Origin: Shinella yambaruensis
Lineage (GTDB): Bacteria; Pseudomonadota; Alphaproteobacteria; Rhizobiales; Rhizobiaceae
Assembly: GCF_022899355.1 (NCBI RefSeq)
Contig: NZ_JALJCK010000002.1
Coordinates: forward strand, 372,001-436,000
Length of the DNA stretch: 64,000 bases
Direction of reading: 5' to 3'
Of this stretch, positions 1-8,350 are shown one piece after another. Position numbers and translations under genes: made by a program. The notes below the pieces were generated by a model. It did not search any database, was not told where the DNA came from, and saw only the letters and a list, made by a program, of their open reading frames with translations. Position 1 is the first letter of the stretch. Every line of letters starts with the position of its first letter.

Positions 1-1509
1 GGCGGTTTTCCGATGGAGCTGCCGGCATTGTCGCTCTCGGAGAATTTCGTCAAGCCGACGACCATGCTCTACCGCAACCTCCTTGCCATGGAGACCGAGG
101 AGCTGCTGCGCTCCCATCCGATCGACGGCGCGGTGCTGATGGGCGGCTGCGACAAGACCACGCCCGCTTTGGTCATGGGTGCGGTCTCCATGGGCGTCCC
201 CTTCATCTACCTGCCGGCCGGCCCCATGCTGCGCGGCAATTATGCCGGCAAGACGCTGGGCTCCGGCACGGACGGCTTCAAATACTGGGACGAGCGCCGG
301 GCCGGCACGATCTCCAGGGAGGAATGGCAGGGCATCGAGGGCGGCATCGCCCGCAGCTACGGCCATTGCATGACCATGGGCACGGCCTCCACCATGACGG
401 CGATCGCCGAGGCGATGGGGCTGACGCTGCCGGGCGCCTCCTCGATCCCGGCCGCCGATGCCAACCATCAGCGCATGTCGGCCGCCTGCGGCCGGCGCAT
501 CGTCGACATGGTCTGGGAGGATCTGACGCCGGACCGGATTATCACGCCGGCTGCGGTGAACAATGCCGTCACGGTGGCGATGGCGACGGGCTGTTCGACC
601 AATGCCATCATCCACCTCATCGCCATGGCCCGCCGCGCGGGCGTTCCGCTGGAGCTGGACGATCTCGACCGCATCGGCCGCACGACGCCGGTGATCGCCA
701 ATATCCGCCCGTCGGGCTCGACCTATCTCATGGAGGATTTCTTCTATGCCGGGGGCCTGCGCGCGCTGATGAAGCAGCTCGGCGACAAGCTCGACCCGAC
801 CGCGATCACCGTGACCGGCCGGCCGCTGGTCGAGGGGCTCGATGCCGTCAAGGTCTGGAACGACGACGTGATCCGGCCGCTCTCCGATCCGGTCTACCAC
901 GAGGGGTCGCTGGCCGTGTTGAAGGGCAATCTCGCGCCCGATGGCGCGGTCATCAAGCCGGCGGCCTGCGATCCCAGGTTCCACCGTCACCGCGGCCCGG
1001 CGCTCGTGGCCGACAGTTACCCCGACCTGAAGGCGATCATCGACGATCCGGACTACCCGCTGACGCCGGAGACGGTGCTCGTCCTGCGCAATGCCGGGCC
1101 GCAGGGCGGGCCCGGCATGCCGGAATGGGGCATGATCCCGATGCCCAAGGCGCTCCTGAAGCTCGGCCTGCGCGACATGGTGCGCCTGTCGGATGCGCGC
1201 ATGTCGGGCACGAGTTTCGGCGCCTGCGTGCTGCATGTCTCGCCCGAGGCCTTCGTCGGCGGTCCGCTCGCCCTGCTGAGGACCGGCGACATCGTCGAGC
1301 TCGACATCCCGGCGCGCAGCCTCAACATGCTCGTTCCCGAGGCGGAGCTTGCCGCGCGCCGCGCGGCCTGGCGACCGCCGGAGCCCCGTTACGAGCGCGG
1401 CTACGGCTTCATGTTCACCCGGCATATCGAGCAGGCCGACAAGGGCTGCGACTTCGATTTCCTGCGCACCGAATTCGGCGGCAAGACGCCGGAACCGGTC
1501 ATCAACTGA
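1..1509 (+). CDS. IlvD/Edd family sugar-acid dehydratase (5' end outside window)
   Basis: Dehydratase of the dihydroxy-acid/phosphogluconate dehydratase family, which removes water from polyhydroxy acids with an iron-sulfur cluster. The reading frame is open from base 1 and begins inside the family motif (GGFPMELPALSLSE), so the true start lies upstream; about 500 of the usual 570-600 residues are present. Visible family motifs are GGCDKTTPA, SYGHCMTMGTAS, GCSTNAIIHL and, near the C-terminus, SDARMSGTSFGACVLHVSPE, which carries the presumed catalytic serine. The first cluster cysteine would lie outside the window. Downstream neighbours are an RraA-like aldolase and KdgD, so a sugar-acid dehydratase (arabinonate/xylonate type) fits better than branched-chain amino acid synthesis. 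The exact substrate cannot be read from the sequence. Confidence 0.85.
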   Translation, partial: GGFPMELPALSLSENFVKPTTMLYRNLLAMETEELLRSHPIDGAVLMGGCDKTTPALVMGAVSMGVPFIYLPAGPMLRGNYAGKTLGSGTDGFKYWDERRAGTISREEWQGIEGGIARSYGHCMTMGTASTMTAIAEAMGLTLPGASSIPAADANHQRMSAACGRRIVDMVWEDLTPDRIITPAAVNNAVTVAMATGCSTNAIIHLIAMARRAGVPLELDDLDRIGRTTPVIANIRPSGSTYLMEDFFYAGGLRALMKQLGDKLDPTAITVTGRPLVEGLDAVKVWNDDVIRPLSDPVYHEGSLAVLKGNLAPDGAVIKPAACDPRFHRHRGPALVADSYPDLKAIIDDPDYPLTPETVLVLRNAGPQGGPGMPEWGMIPMPKALLKLGLRDMVRLSDARMSGTSFGACVLHVSPEAFVGGPLALLRTGDIVELDIPARSLNMLVPEAELAARRAAWRPPEPRYERGYGFMFTRHIEQADKGCDFDFLRTEFGGKTPEPVIN

Positions 1510-1602
1510 CGAGGCGCGCCATGCCCGGTGGGCTGCGGCCTTGCCGGCAGGGCGCGCGACTGGACCGTTGAAACCCGCCGCTTCGGCGATTGAGGAGGAC
1601 AG

Positions 1603-2313
1603 ATGAAACCCGAAACCCGTGAGAAGCTGCAGGGCGTTTCCGTCGCGACCCTGTGCTCGGCGCTCTACAAGCGCGGCCTCCGGAACCAGACGATCCAGGA
1701 TGTGCGCCCTGTCCGCGCCAAGGGGCGCAACATGGTCGGGCCGGCCTTCACGCTGCGCTACATGCCGGCCCGCGAGGATCGCAATCCGATGTCCGTCTTC
1801 CGCGATCCCAAACATCCCCAGCGCCTCGCCATCGAGACCTGCCCCGAAGGGCATGTGCTCGTCATGGACAGCCGCAAGGATCCGCGCGCGGCCTCGGCCG
1901 GCGACATCCTGATCACGCGGCTGATGGCGCGCGGCGGGGCAGGGGTGGTGACCGACGGCGGCTTTCGCGATTCCATGGTGATCGGCGCGCTCGACATCCC
2001 CGCCTACCACAACCGGCCCTCCAGCCCGACGAACCTGACGCTGCACGAGGCGATCGACATCAACGTGCCGATCGGCTGCGGCGATGTCGCGGTCTTCCCC
2101 GGCGACGTGGTGGTCGGCGATGACGACAGCGTCATCGTCATCCCGGCGGAGATCGCCGACGAGATCGCCGACGAGGCTGTCGAGATGACCGCCTACGAGG
2201 ACTTCGTCGTCGAGCGGGTGAAGGCGGGGCACACGATCATCGGGCTCTACCCGGCGACCGACGAGGCCAATCTCGCGCTCTTTGCCGATTGGCGGGCGGC
2301 GAACGGCCGCTAG
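1603..2313 (+). CDS. RraA-like aldolase (HMG/CHA aldolase family)
   Basis: 236-residue member of the RraA / 4-hydroxy-4-methyl-2-oxoglutarate aldolase fold. In catabolic operons these proteins are usually class II pyruvate aldolases or oxaloacetate decarboxylases rather than RNase E regulators. The family signature TDGGFRDS places the conserved Arg-Asp pair at about R122-D123, the metal/pyruvate site. An AGGAGG-type ribosome site lies just before the ATG. It sits 93 bases after the dehydratase gene and before KdgD, so it probably acts in the same sugar-acid pathway. Annotation as a menaquinone methyltransferase or as an RNase regulator would be misleading here. Confidence 0.8.
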   Translation: MKPETREKLQGVSVATLCSALYKRGLRNQTIQDVRPVRAKGRNMVGPAFTLRYMPAREDRNPMSVFRDPKHPQRLAIETCPEGHVLVMDSRKDPRAASAGDILITRLMARGGAGVVTDGGFRDSMVIGALDIPAYHNRPSSPTNLTLHEAIDINVPIGCGDVAVFPGDVVVGDDDSVIVIPAEIADEIADEAVEMTAYEDFVVERVKAGHTIIGLYPATDEANLALFADWRAANGR

Positions 2314-2453
2314 GCCCTCCGCCCTCAAGGCACGACAGCATTGCAAGGCCGGGGCGTCCGTTCCGGCCGAGAGGACGCGCGCGCCCGGCACGGCCATCGG
2401 AATTTCCCGCCGCTTTTCCGCAAGAGCGGCGCAACCGAACCAAGGAGAATAGC

Positions 2454-3359
2454 ATGATCCACCCGACCGACCTGCGCGAGATCATTCGCAACGGCCTCCT
2501 GTCCTTCCCGGTCACGCCCTTCGATGCCGAGGACAATTTTGCGGCAAAACCTTTTGCCGCGCATCTCGAATGGCTTTCGTCCTATCCGGTGGCGGGCCTC
2601 ATCGTCGCGGGCGGCACGGGCGAGCTCTTCTCGCTGGCGCCGGGCGAGGTGGTCGAGGTCGTGAAGACGGCACGCATGGTGGCGGGGGATGCGCCCGTCA
2701 TCGCCGGCTGCGGCTACGGCACGCGGATCGCCTGCGACATGGCGCGCGAGATCGAGGCGGCCGGCGGCGACGGCATCCTGCTTTTGCCGCACTACCTCAC
2801 CGAAGCGCCGCCGGAGGGCATTGCCGCCCGCATCCGCGCGGTATGCAAGGCCACTCGCATGGCCGTCATCGTCTACAACCGCGGCCAGGCCCGCGTTTCC
2901 GCCGAGCAACTGGCGAAACTGGCCGAGGAATGCCCCAACCTCATCGGCTTCAAGGACGGCACGGGCGACATAGACACCGTCCGGCGGGTGACGGTGATGC
3001 TCGGCGATCGCCTGTCCTATATCGGCGGCATGCCGACGCACGAGCTCTTCGCCCAGGCCTATCGCGGCGCCGGCATGCCGACCTATTCCTCGGCGGTCTT
3101 CAATTTCGTTCCCGAGACGGCCCTGAGGTTCCACGGGGCCTTTCTTGCCGGCGACGATGCGACCTGCGAGCAGATGCTGCGCGGCTTCTACTATCCCTTC
3201 GCCCGGATCCGGGACCGCAAGAGCGGCTATGCCGTCTCCGCCGTCAAGGCGGGCGTGCGCCTGCGCGGCTTCGATGCCGGCCCGGTGCGCGCGCCGCTGA
3301 CGGACCTTTCCGAGGAGGAGATCGCGATGATGCGCGACCTCATCGCGTCGGCAAAATGA
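2454..3359 (+). CDS. kdgD: 5-dehydro-4-deoxyglucarate dehydratase (KdgD, DapA family)
   Basis: 301-residue TIM-barrel enzyme of the DHDPS/NAL family. KdgD converts 5-keto-4-deoxy-glucarate to 2-oxoglutarate semialdehyde, water and CO2 in hexarate breakdown. Seen in the sequence: the phosphate-loop-like GGTGELFSL, the catalytic tyrosine in VIVYNR (Y141) and the Schiff-base lysine in GFKDGTGD (K167), which together are KdgD-like. I chose the ATG at 2454 because it follows AAGGAGAATAGC; an upstream in-frame extension is possible but has no ribosome site. The stop overlaps the start of the next DapA-family gene, so the two are translationally coupled. Confidence 0.85.
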   Translation: MIHPTDLREIIRNGLLSFPVTPFDAEDNFAAKPFAAHLEWLSSYPVAGLIVAGGTGELFSLAPGEVVEVVKTARMVAGDAPVIAGCGYGTRIACDMAREIEAAGGDGILLLPHYLTEAPPEGIAARIRAVCKATRMAVIVYNRGQARVSAEQLAKLAEECPNLIGFKDGTGDIDTVRRVTVMLGDRLSYIGGMPTHELFAQAYRGAGMPTYSSAVFNFVPETALRFHGAFLAGDDATCEQMLRGFYYPFARIRDRKSGYAVSAVKAGVRLRGFDAGPVRAPLTDLSEEEIAMMRDLIASAK

Positions 3360-4264
3360 TGGCGGGCGATCTGAGAAAGGCGCTGGGCGGCATTTCCGGC
3401 ATCCTCGTCACCCCGTTAGATGCCGAGGACCGGGTTGCGCCGGATCGCTTGCGCCCGATCCTCGACCGGGCGCTCGCCGCGGGCCTGCATGTGCCCGTGG
3501 TGAACGGCAATACCGGCGAGTTCTATGCGTTGACCGTCGAGGAGGCCGAGGCGATGGCCGCTGCGGTCTGCGCGCTCGTCGACGGCCGCGCGCCTGTTGT
3601 CGCCGGCGTGGGACGGTCGGTGAAGGACGCCTGCCGGCTGGCGGCCGCGGCCCGCCGCGCCGGCGCGGCGGGCCTCATGGTGCACCAGCCGCCCGATCCC
3701 TTCGCCGCCCCGCGCGGCGTCGTGGACTATGTCGAGCGGGTGGCGGAGGCCGGCGCGGGACTGCCCCTGGTGCTATATCTGCGCAACGACGCCATCGGCA
3801 CCGCGGCCATCGCCCGGCTCTGCGCCATTCCCGGCGTCATCGGGGTGAAATGGGCGACGCCGAACCCGCTGAAGCTCGCCGAGGCGATCGCGGCCTGCGA
3901 TCCCGGCATCCTCTGGGTGGGCGGGCTCGCCGAGGTCTGGGCGCCGGCGCTCTATGCCGTCGGCGCGCGGGGCTTCACCTCCGGCCTCATCAACATCTGG
4001 CCGGAGCGCTCCATCGCCATCCATGCGGCGCTCGAAACCGGCGACTATGCCGCCGCGCGCGGCCTGATCGCGGATATGGCGCCTTTCGAAGCGGTTCGCG
4101 CCATGGAACTGAACGGGGCCAATGTCACCGGCGTGAAGGCGGCGCTTGCGGCGATGGGCTGCGACTGCGGCTCGACGCGCCCGCCCGCGGCCTGGCCGCT
4201 TTCGTCCGACCAGCAGGCCATCCTGCGGCAGTTCCTCGTCGCAAACCGACTCATCCAAGCTTGA
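3356..4264 (+). CDS. Second DapA-family lyase/dehydratase
   Basis: 302-residue DHDPS/N-acetylneuraminate lyase family protein whose ATG overlaps the kdgD stop (ATGATG). The Schiff-base lysine sits in GVIGVKWATP (K165), a tyrosine aligns in LVLYLRND (Y141), and GNTGEFYAL corresponds to the substrate-carboxylate loop. It differs clearly from its neighbour (VVNGNTGEF against VAGGTGELF), so it is a paralogue with another substrate rather than a recent duplicate. A 2-keto-3-deoxy sugar-acid aldolase or a dehydratase would suit the operon. The product is unknown. Confidence 0.75.
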   Translation: MMAGDLRKALGGISGILVTPLDAEDRVAPDRLRPILDRALAAGLHVPVVNGNTGEFYALTVEEAEAMAAAVCALVDGRAPVVAGVGRSVKDACRLAAAARRAGAAGLMVHQPPDPFAAPRGVVDYVERVAEAGAGLPLVLYLRNDAIGTAAIARLCAIPGVIGVKWATPNPLKLAEAIAACDPGILWVGGLAEVWAPALYAVGARGFTSGLINIWPERSIAIHAALETGDYAAARGLIADMAPFEAVRAMELNGANVTGVKAALAAMGCDCGSTRPPAAWPLSSDQQAILRQFLVANRLIQA

Positions 4265-4267
4265 AAT

Positions 4268-4339
4268 AGGAGGTGAACTGGAATATTAGTGTGCATGTGC
4301 ATTAGTTGATCCGCAATTCGGAGGGGAATTGCCCGGATC
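4268..4339 (+). promoter_or_regulatory. Leader with perfect Shine-Dalgarno, mini-ORF and hairpin
   Basis: A perfect AGGAGGTGA at 4268-4276 has no gene behind it. A six-codon frame GTG TGC ATG TGC ATT AGT TGA runs 4289-4309. It ends on an inverted repeat, GATCCG-CAATTC (4308-4319) against GAATTG-cc-CGGATC (4326-4339), with a six-base loop and a two-base bulge. The binding-protein gene follows 75 bases later. Leader-peptide control is an inference only; the hairpin could equally be a terminator for the operon before it. Confidence 0.35.
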
Positions 4340-4414
4340 ACCATCGCGACCCACAGGTCTGGATTTCATCAAAGAAAAGAGGCGTCCTGCCGGATGCCGA
4401 GGGAGGAGACCGAA

Positions 4415-5935
4415 ATGAAACGCCGCATGACAACTGTCTGTTTTTCCACCACGATGCTGGCGCTGGGCGCCGGCCACGCCACCGCGCAGGACGCGAACAG
4501 GAACGTGACGATCGTGCTTGCCGAAACCGTCGATGTGGTCGAGCCCTGCATGGCGGCCCGCCAGGATGTCGGCCGCGTCATTTCCGAGAATGTCAACGAG
4601 ATGCTCGTCGAGTTCGACTATGTGAATGGCGGGCTGAAGCCGCGCCTTGCCACGGAATGGTCGCAGGTCGACGCCGATACCTGGGAATTCAAGCTTCGGC
4701 CGGGCGTCAAGTGGCACGACGGCAAGGACTTCACGGCCAAGGACGTGCAGTTCACCATCGAGCGCAACAAGAATCCCAAATTCAGCTGCGAGGTGGGCGG
4801 CAAGTATTTCGGCGGCACCGAATTCAGCTTCGAGAGCCCCGACGCGCATACGATCCGCATCACCACCAAGCCGGCGCAGCCGATCCTTCCGCTGCTGATG
4901 ACCGTCATGCCGGTCGAATCCGCCGAGGCGACGCCGGCCGACGAATTCACCCGCAACCCCGTCGGCACCGGCGCCTATGTCTTCGACAAGTGGGAGGTCG
5001 GCCAGTCGATCGTCCTCAAGCGCAACCCGAACTATTGGGGCGAGCAGCCCGCCGTGGAGCAGGCCACCTATCTGTTCCGCTCGGACAGCGCCGTGGCGGC
5101 GGCCATGGTCGAGGCCGGCGAGGCGGATATCGTGCCGTCCGTCGCCTTGCAGGATGCCACGAACAAGGAAACGGACTTCGCCTATCCGAATTCCGAGACG
5201 ACGTCCCTGCGCATCGACACGCGCGAGGCGCCGCTTGACGACCGGCGCATCCGCGAGGCGATGAACCTTGCCATCGACCGGCAGGCCATGCTCGGAACGC
5301 TGTTCCCCGAGCAGGCGCAGATCGCCACCCAGCTCGTCGTGCCGACGACCATCGGCTACAATGCCGACATTCCCGTCTGGCCTTATGATCCCGAAAAGGC
5401 CAGGAAGCTGGTCGAGGAGGCGAAGGCCGACGGCGTACCGGTCGACAAGGTGGTCCGCATCATCGGCCGCAATGGCCAGTATCCGAACGCCACCGAGGCG
5501 ATGGAAGCCATCATGGCGATGCTCCAGGAGGTCGGCCTCAACGTGAAGCTCGACATGTACGACGTGTCGGTGTGGAACAACTACTTCGTCTCGCCCTATG
5601 TGGCCGATTCCGGCCCGACGCTGACCCAGTCGCAGCATGACAACGCCACCGGCGACCCGGTCTTCACCGCCTTCGTCAAATATGCCTCGACGGGCGCGCA
5701 TTCGATGGTGCGGGATCCGGCCGTCGATGCGCTGATCGAAAAGGCGACGACGGCGACGGGCGACGAGCGCACAAAGCTGTGGAAGGAGCTGTTCGCCAAG
5801 GTGAACGCGGAGATCATCGCCGATATCCCGATGTTCCACATGGTCGGCTTCACCCGCGTCTCGCCCCGGCTGGATTTCAAGCCGACGATCGCGACGAATT
5901 CCGAGCTCCAGCTCTCCCAGATCAAGTTCAAGTAA
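4415..5935 (+). CDS. ABC transporter solute-binding protein, SBP_bac_5 family (orphan)
   Basis: 506-residue periplasmic binding protein of the peptide/nickel (DppA/OppA) family. The ATG at 4415 follows GGGAGGAG and starts a clear signal peptide (MKRRMTTVCFSTTMLALGAG, cleavage likely after HATA). Family features include VKWHDGKDFTAKDVQFTIER and a mature length near 480. No permease or ATPase gene is next to it; the following gene is a dehydrogenase. It must work with a transporter encoded elsewhere, or outside the left edge. Its place after sugar-acid genes suggests it delivers that substrate, although family members bind many oligopeptide-like or glycoside ligands. Confidence 0.88.
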   Translation: MKRRMTTVCFSTTMLALGAGHATAQDANRNVTIVLAETVDVVEPCMAARQDVGRVISENVNEMLVEFDYVNGGLKPRLATEWSQVDADTWEFKLRPGVKWHDGKDFTAKDVQFTIERNKNPKFSCEVGGKYFGGTEFSFESPDAHTIRITTKPAQPILPLLMTVMPVESAEATPADEFTRNPVGTGAYVFDKWEVGQSIVLKRNPNYWGEQPAVEQATYLFRSDSAVAAAMVEAGEADIVPSVALQDATNKETDFAYPNSETTSLRIDTREAPLDDRRIREAMNLAIDRQAMLGTLFPEQAQIATQLVVPTTIGYNADIPVWPYDPEKARKLVEEAKADGVPVDKVVRIIGRNGQYPNATEAMEAIMAMLQEVGLNVKLDMYDVSVWNNYFVSPYVADSGPTLTQSQHDNATGDPVFTAFVKYASTGAHSMVRDPAVDALIEKATTATGDERTKLWKELFAKVNAEIIADIPMFHMVGFTRVSPRLDFKPTIATNSELQLSQIKFK

Positions 5936-5943
5936 GCCTGTCG

Positions 5944-5968
5944 TGCGGGCCGGTCCGACCGGCCCGCA
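5944..5968 (+). terminator. Hairpin after the binding-protein gene
   Basis: TGCGGGCCGG (5944-5953) pairs perfectly with CCGGCCCGCA (5959-5968), and an inner T-A pair closes a three-base loop. There is no clear T-run, so it may stabilise the binding-protein transcript rather than end it. The next gene starts 18 bases further on. Confidence 0.45.
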
Positions 5969-5986
5969 TCGTCTGCCAAGCGATGG

Positions 5987-7054
5987 ATGGATAGCCCGAT
6001 GCCCCATGTCGACCACCGTGCCCTGACCGCTTTCGTCGAACGCATGCTGGCCAAGGCCGGCATGGAGGCCGACAAGGCTGAAGCCACCGCCGCCATCCTC
6101 GTCGAAGGCGACATGATCGGCCATGACACGCACGGGGTGGGCTTGCTGCACTGGTATCTCGAGGCGCTCGAGGACGGATCGCTGGCCAAGGCCGGCCGCT
6201 ACGACGTGGTAGCCGACCGGGGCAGCACCTTCGTCTGGGACGGCAATCTGCTGCCGGGCGCCTGGCTGCTGACCAGGGCGCTCGACCAGGCCTGCGAACG
6301 CGTCGCCGATCATGGCATCGTCGCGGCGGCCATCCGCAACTGCCACCATACCTGTGCGCTGTCGGCCTTCATGCGCCGCGTGACCGAACGCGGCTATATC
6401 GTGCAGATCTCCGTTTCCAATCCGGGCGCGGCGCGCGTCGCGCCCTATGGCGGCACCCGGCCGCTGCTGACGCCCAATCCGACGGCGGCGGGCTATCCGA
6501 CGTTCGGCGATCCGATTCTGATCGACGTCTCCTGCTCGATCACGACGACCACGATGACGCAGACGCTCGTCAAGCGCGGCGAGGACTTTCCGGAAGACTG
6601 GGGCCTCACGGCGGCGGGTGAGCCGACCCGCGACCCGCGCGACATCACCGAGCGCGGCGGCTCCATGATGCCGCTCGGCGGCGTGGCCAAGGGGCACAAG
6701 GGCTTCGGCCTCGCCCTCATGGTCGACCTCATGGGGCAGGGCCTTTCCGGAAAGGGTCGCGCCAATACCGCGCCCGGCACCTTCGCGCAGAGCGCCTTCC
6801 TGCAGGTGATGGATCCGGCCTTCTTCGCCGGGCTCGACGCCTTCACCACCCAGGCGGACTGGACGGCCGCCGCCTGCCGGGACAATCCGCCGGCCCCCTG
6901 GAACAACGGTCCCGTGCGCATGCCCGGCGACAGTGCGGCCCGCAAGCGGCAGGCGGCGCTGTCGGGCGGCGTTCCCGTCGGCGATGCGGTCTGGGCGAAG
7001 CTCGCCCGGGATGCGGAGCGGCTGGGCGTCGCGATGCCGGCGCCGAACGCCTGA
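5987..7054 (+). CDS. Malate/L-lactate dehydrogenase family oxidoreductase (Ldh2)
   Basis: 355-residue NAD(P)-dependent 2-ketoacid reductase / 2-hydroxyacid dehydrogenase of the Ldh2 family, the non-Rossmann fold of YbiC, YiaK, AllD and Pseudomonas delta1-piperideine-2-carboxylate reductase. Seen: the DTHGVGLLHWYLEALEDGS substrate/catalytic segment with the conserved histidine, NPGAARVAPYGG, and GHKGFGLALMVDLM near the C-terminus. ATG at 5987 and ATG at 5999 are both possible starts, with little ribosome-site support for either. As last gene of the operon it may oxidise a hydroxy-acid or reduce the keto-acid product. The substrate is open. Confidence 0.8.
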   Translation: MDSPMPHVDHRALTAFVERMLAKAGMEADKAEATAAILVEGDMIGHDTHGVGLLHWYLEALEDGSLAKAGRYDVVADRGSTFVWDGNLLPGAWLLTRALDQACERVADHGIVAAAIRNCHHTCALSAFMRRVTERGYIVQISVSNPGAARVAPYGGTRPLLTPNPTAAGYPTFGDPILIDVSCSITTTTMTQTLVKRGEDFPEDWGLTAAGEPTRDPRDITERGGSMMPLGGVAKGHKGFGLALMVDLMGQGLSGKGRANTAPGTFAQSAFLQVMDPAFFAGLDAFTTQADWTAAACRDNPPAPWNNGPVRMPGDSAARKRQAALSGGVPVGDAVWAKLARDAERLGVAMPAPNA

Positions 7055-7110
7055 CCGCCGGCGCTCCGCCGCCGAGGAATTGACCCGTCCTTTCGCGATG
7101 GGATACGGTT

Positions 7111-7144
7111 CCTGTTCCCGCGGGCCATGGCCCGCCGCGACAGG
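7111..7144. repeat. Palindrome upstream of the greA-like gene
   Basis: GCGGGCCATGGCCCGC (7120-7135) is a perfect palindrome framed by CCTGT (7111-7115) and ACAGG (7140-7144). It ends just before the GGAG ribosome site of the next gene, so it could end the upstream operon or occlude that site. Confidence 0.4.
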
Positions 7145-7158
7145 AATGGAGTTCGAGC

Positions 7159-7641
7159 GTGAGCGTTGCCTTCATGAAGGAAGAAAGCGCCGAGACGGCA
7201 GCGGAAACCCTGCTGCCCGAACGGGCGATTTCCCCGCACCCGAACCTCGTCACGGAGGCCGGGCTGAAGGCGCTGGAGGCGCAGCTTCAGGAGGCCCGCG
7301 AGGCCTATGCGGCGGCGAATGCCATCGAGGACGTCAACGAGCGCCGGCGGCAGGCGGCCGGCCCCGGGCGGGACCTGCGTTATCTCGCCGAGAGGGTCCG
7401 CACCGCCGAGCTCGTTGCCGCCCCGGCCTCGAACGATGTCGTTTCCTTCGGCAGCACCGTCACTTTCAGCCGCGACGACGGTCGGGTGCAGACCTACCGC
7501 ATCGTCGGCGAGGACGAGGCCGACCCCAAGGCCGGCTCGATCTCCTATGTGGCGCCGGTGGCCCGCATTCTCATGGGCAAGGCCGTCGGCGATCTCGTGA
7601 CCGTCGGCGCGCAGGAGCTCGAGATCATCGCCATCGCGTGA
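7159..7641 (+). CDS. GreA/GreB-family transcript cleavage factor-like protein
   Basis: 160-residue protein with an N-terminal predicted coiled coil (about residues 30-75: GLKALEAQLQEAREAYAAAN) and a C-terminal FKBP-like domain containing VSFGSTVTFSRDDGRVQTYR and the ending VGDLVTVGAQELEIIAIA. These are hallmarks of GreA/GreB, which insert the coiled-coil tip into the RNA polymerase secondary channel. The start is GTG 7159, preceded by GGAG at 7148-7151. Its location away from the usual greA context and its divergent coiled coil suggest an accessory paralogue rather than the housekeeping factor. It ends four bases from the convergent lrgB stop. Confidence 0.75.
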   Translation: MSVAFMKEESAETAAETLLPERAISPHPNLVTEAGLKALEAQLQEAREAYAAANAIEDVNERRRQAAGPGRDLRYLAERVRTAELVAAPASNDVVSFGSTVTFSRDDGRVQTYRIVGEDEADPKAGSISYVAPVARILMGKAVGDLVTVGAQELEIIAIA

Positions 7642-7645
7642 GCGG

Positions 7646-8350
7646 TCACAGGAAGAGATGCACGATGAGCGACGTGAGTACCGCGTTCAGCCCCATCGCG
7701 ATTCCCGAAAACAGGCCTGCGACCGGATCCACGGAATAGGCGCGCGCCGTGCCGATGCCGTGCGAGGCGAGGCCGACGGCAAAGCCGCGGGCGCTGTAGT
7801 CCTTGATGCGCATGGCGTTCATCATCGGCGTCACGACGATCGCGCCGCAGATGCCGGTGAGGACGACGACGGCCGCGGTAAGGGCCGGATCACCCGCAAG
7901 GCCCGACGAAATGGCCATGGCGACCGCCGCGGTCGTGGATTTCGGGGCGAGCGAGGCGACGACCTCGGGCGTGAAGCCGAACAGCCGGCTGAAGACCACC
8001 GTCGAGCCGACCGCCGCAAGGCTGCCGGCAAAGAGGGCGGCGAGCAGCGGCAGGAGGTTGCTCTTCACCAGCGACAGTTTCTCGTAGAGCGGGATGCCGA
8101 GCGCCACGGTCGCCGGGCCTAGCAGGAAGTGGATGAACTGCGCGCCCTCGAAATAGGCGGCGTAGTCGATCCCGCTGACGCAGAGCACCGTCGCGATCGC
8201 GGCGATGGAGAAGAGGATCGGGTTCAGCAGGGGATTTCCCGGGCTGAGCCCGGCAAGGCCGGTGGCGGCCAGCCAGACGGCCAGCGTGGCGGCGAGCCAG
8301 AGCAGGGGCGAGGTGGCGAGATAGACCCAGAGCCCTTCAGTCATCGGCAT
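7646..8350 (-). CDS. lrgB: LrgB/CidB family membrane protein
   Basis: 234-residue integral membrane protein with about six to seven hydrophobic segments. Signatures of LrgB/CidB are seen: SLAPKSTTAAVAMAIS and GLASHGIGTARAYS. The family was first described as an antiholin partner controlling murein hydrolases; plant and bacterial members are now linked to glycolate/pyruvate transport. It overlaps the lrgA stop by 14 bases, so the two are translated as a pair. Nothing in the sequence decides between the holin-like and transporter roles. Confidence 0.9.
   Translation of the reverse strand: MPMTEGLWVYLATSPLLWLAATLAVWLAATGLAGLSPGNPLLNPILFSIAAIATVLCVSGIDYAAYFEGAQFIHFLLGPATVALGIPLYEKLSLVKSNLLPLLAALFAGSLAAVGSTVVFSRLFGFTPEVVASLAPKSTTAAVAMAISSGLAGDPALTAAVVVLTGICGAIVVTPMMNAMRIKDYSARGFAVGLASHGIGTARAYSVDPVAGLFSGIAMGLNAVLTSLIVHLFL

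Noticed and set aside
1603-2313. RNase E regulator or menaquinone methyltransferase for the RraA-like gene
   Set aside because: Position in a sugar-acid operon and the aldolase-type Arg-Asp site favour an aldolase.
4286-6697. An 803-codon open frame on the minus strand
   Set aside because: It is antisense to the binding-protein and Ldh2 genes, shows no family motif and has shadow-frame composition.
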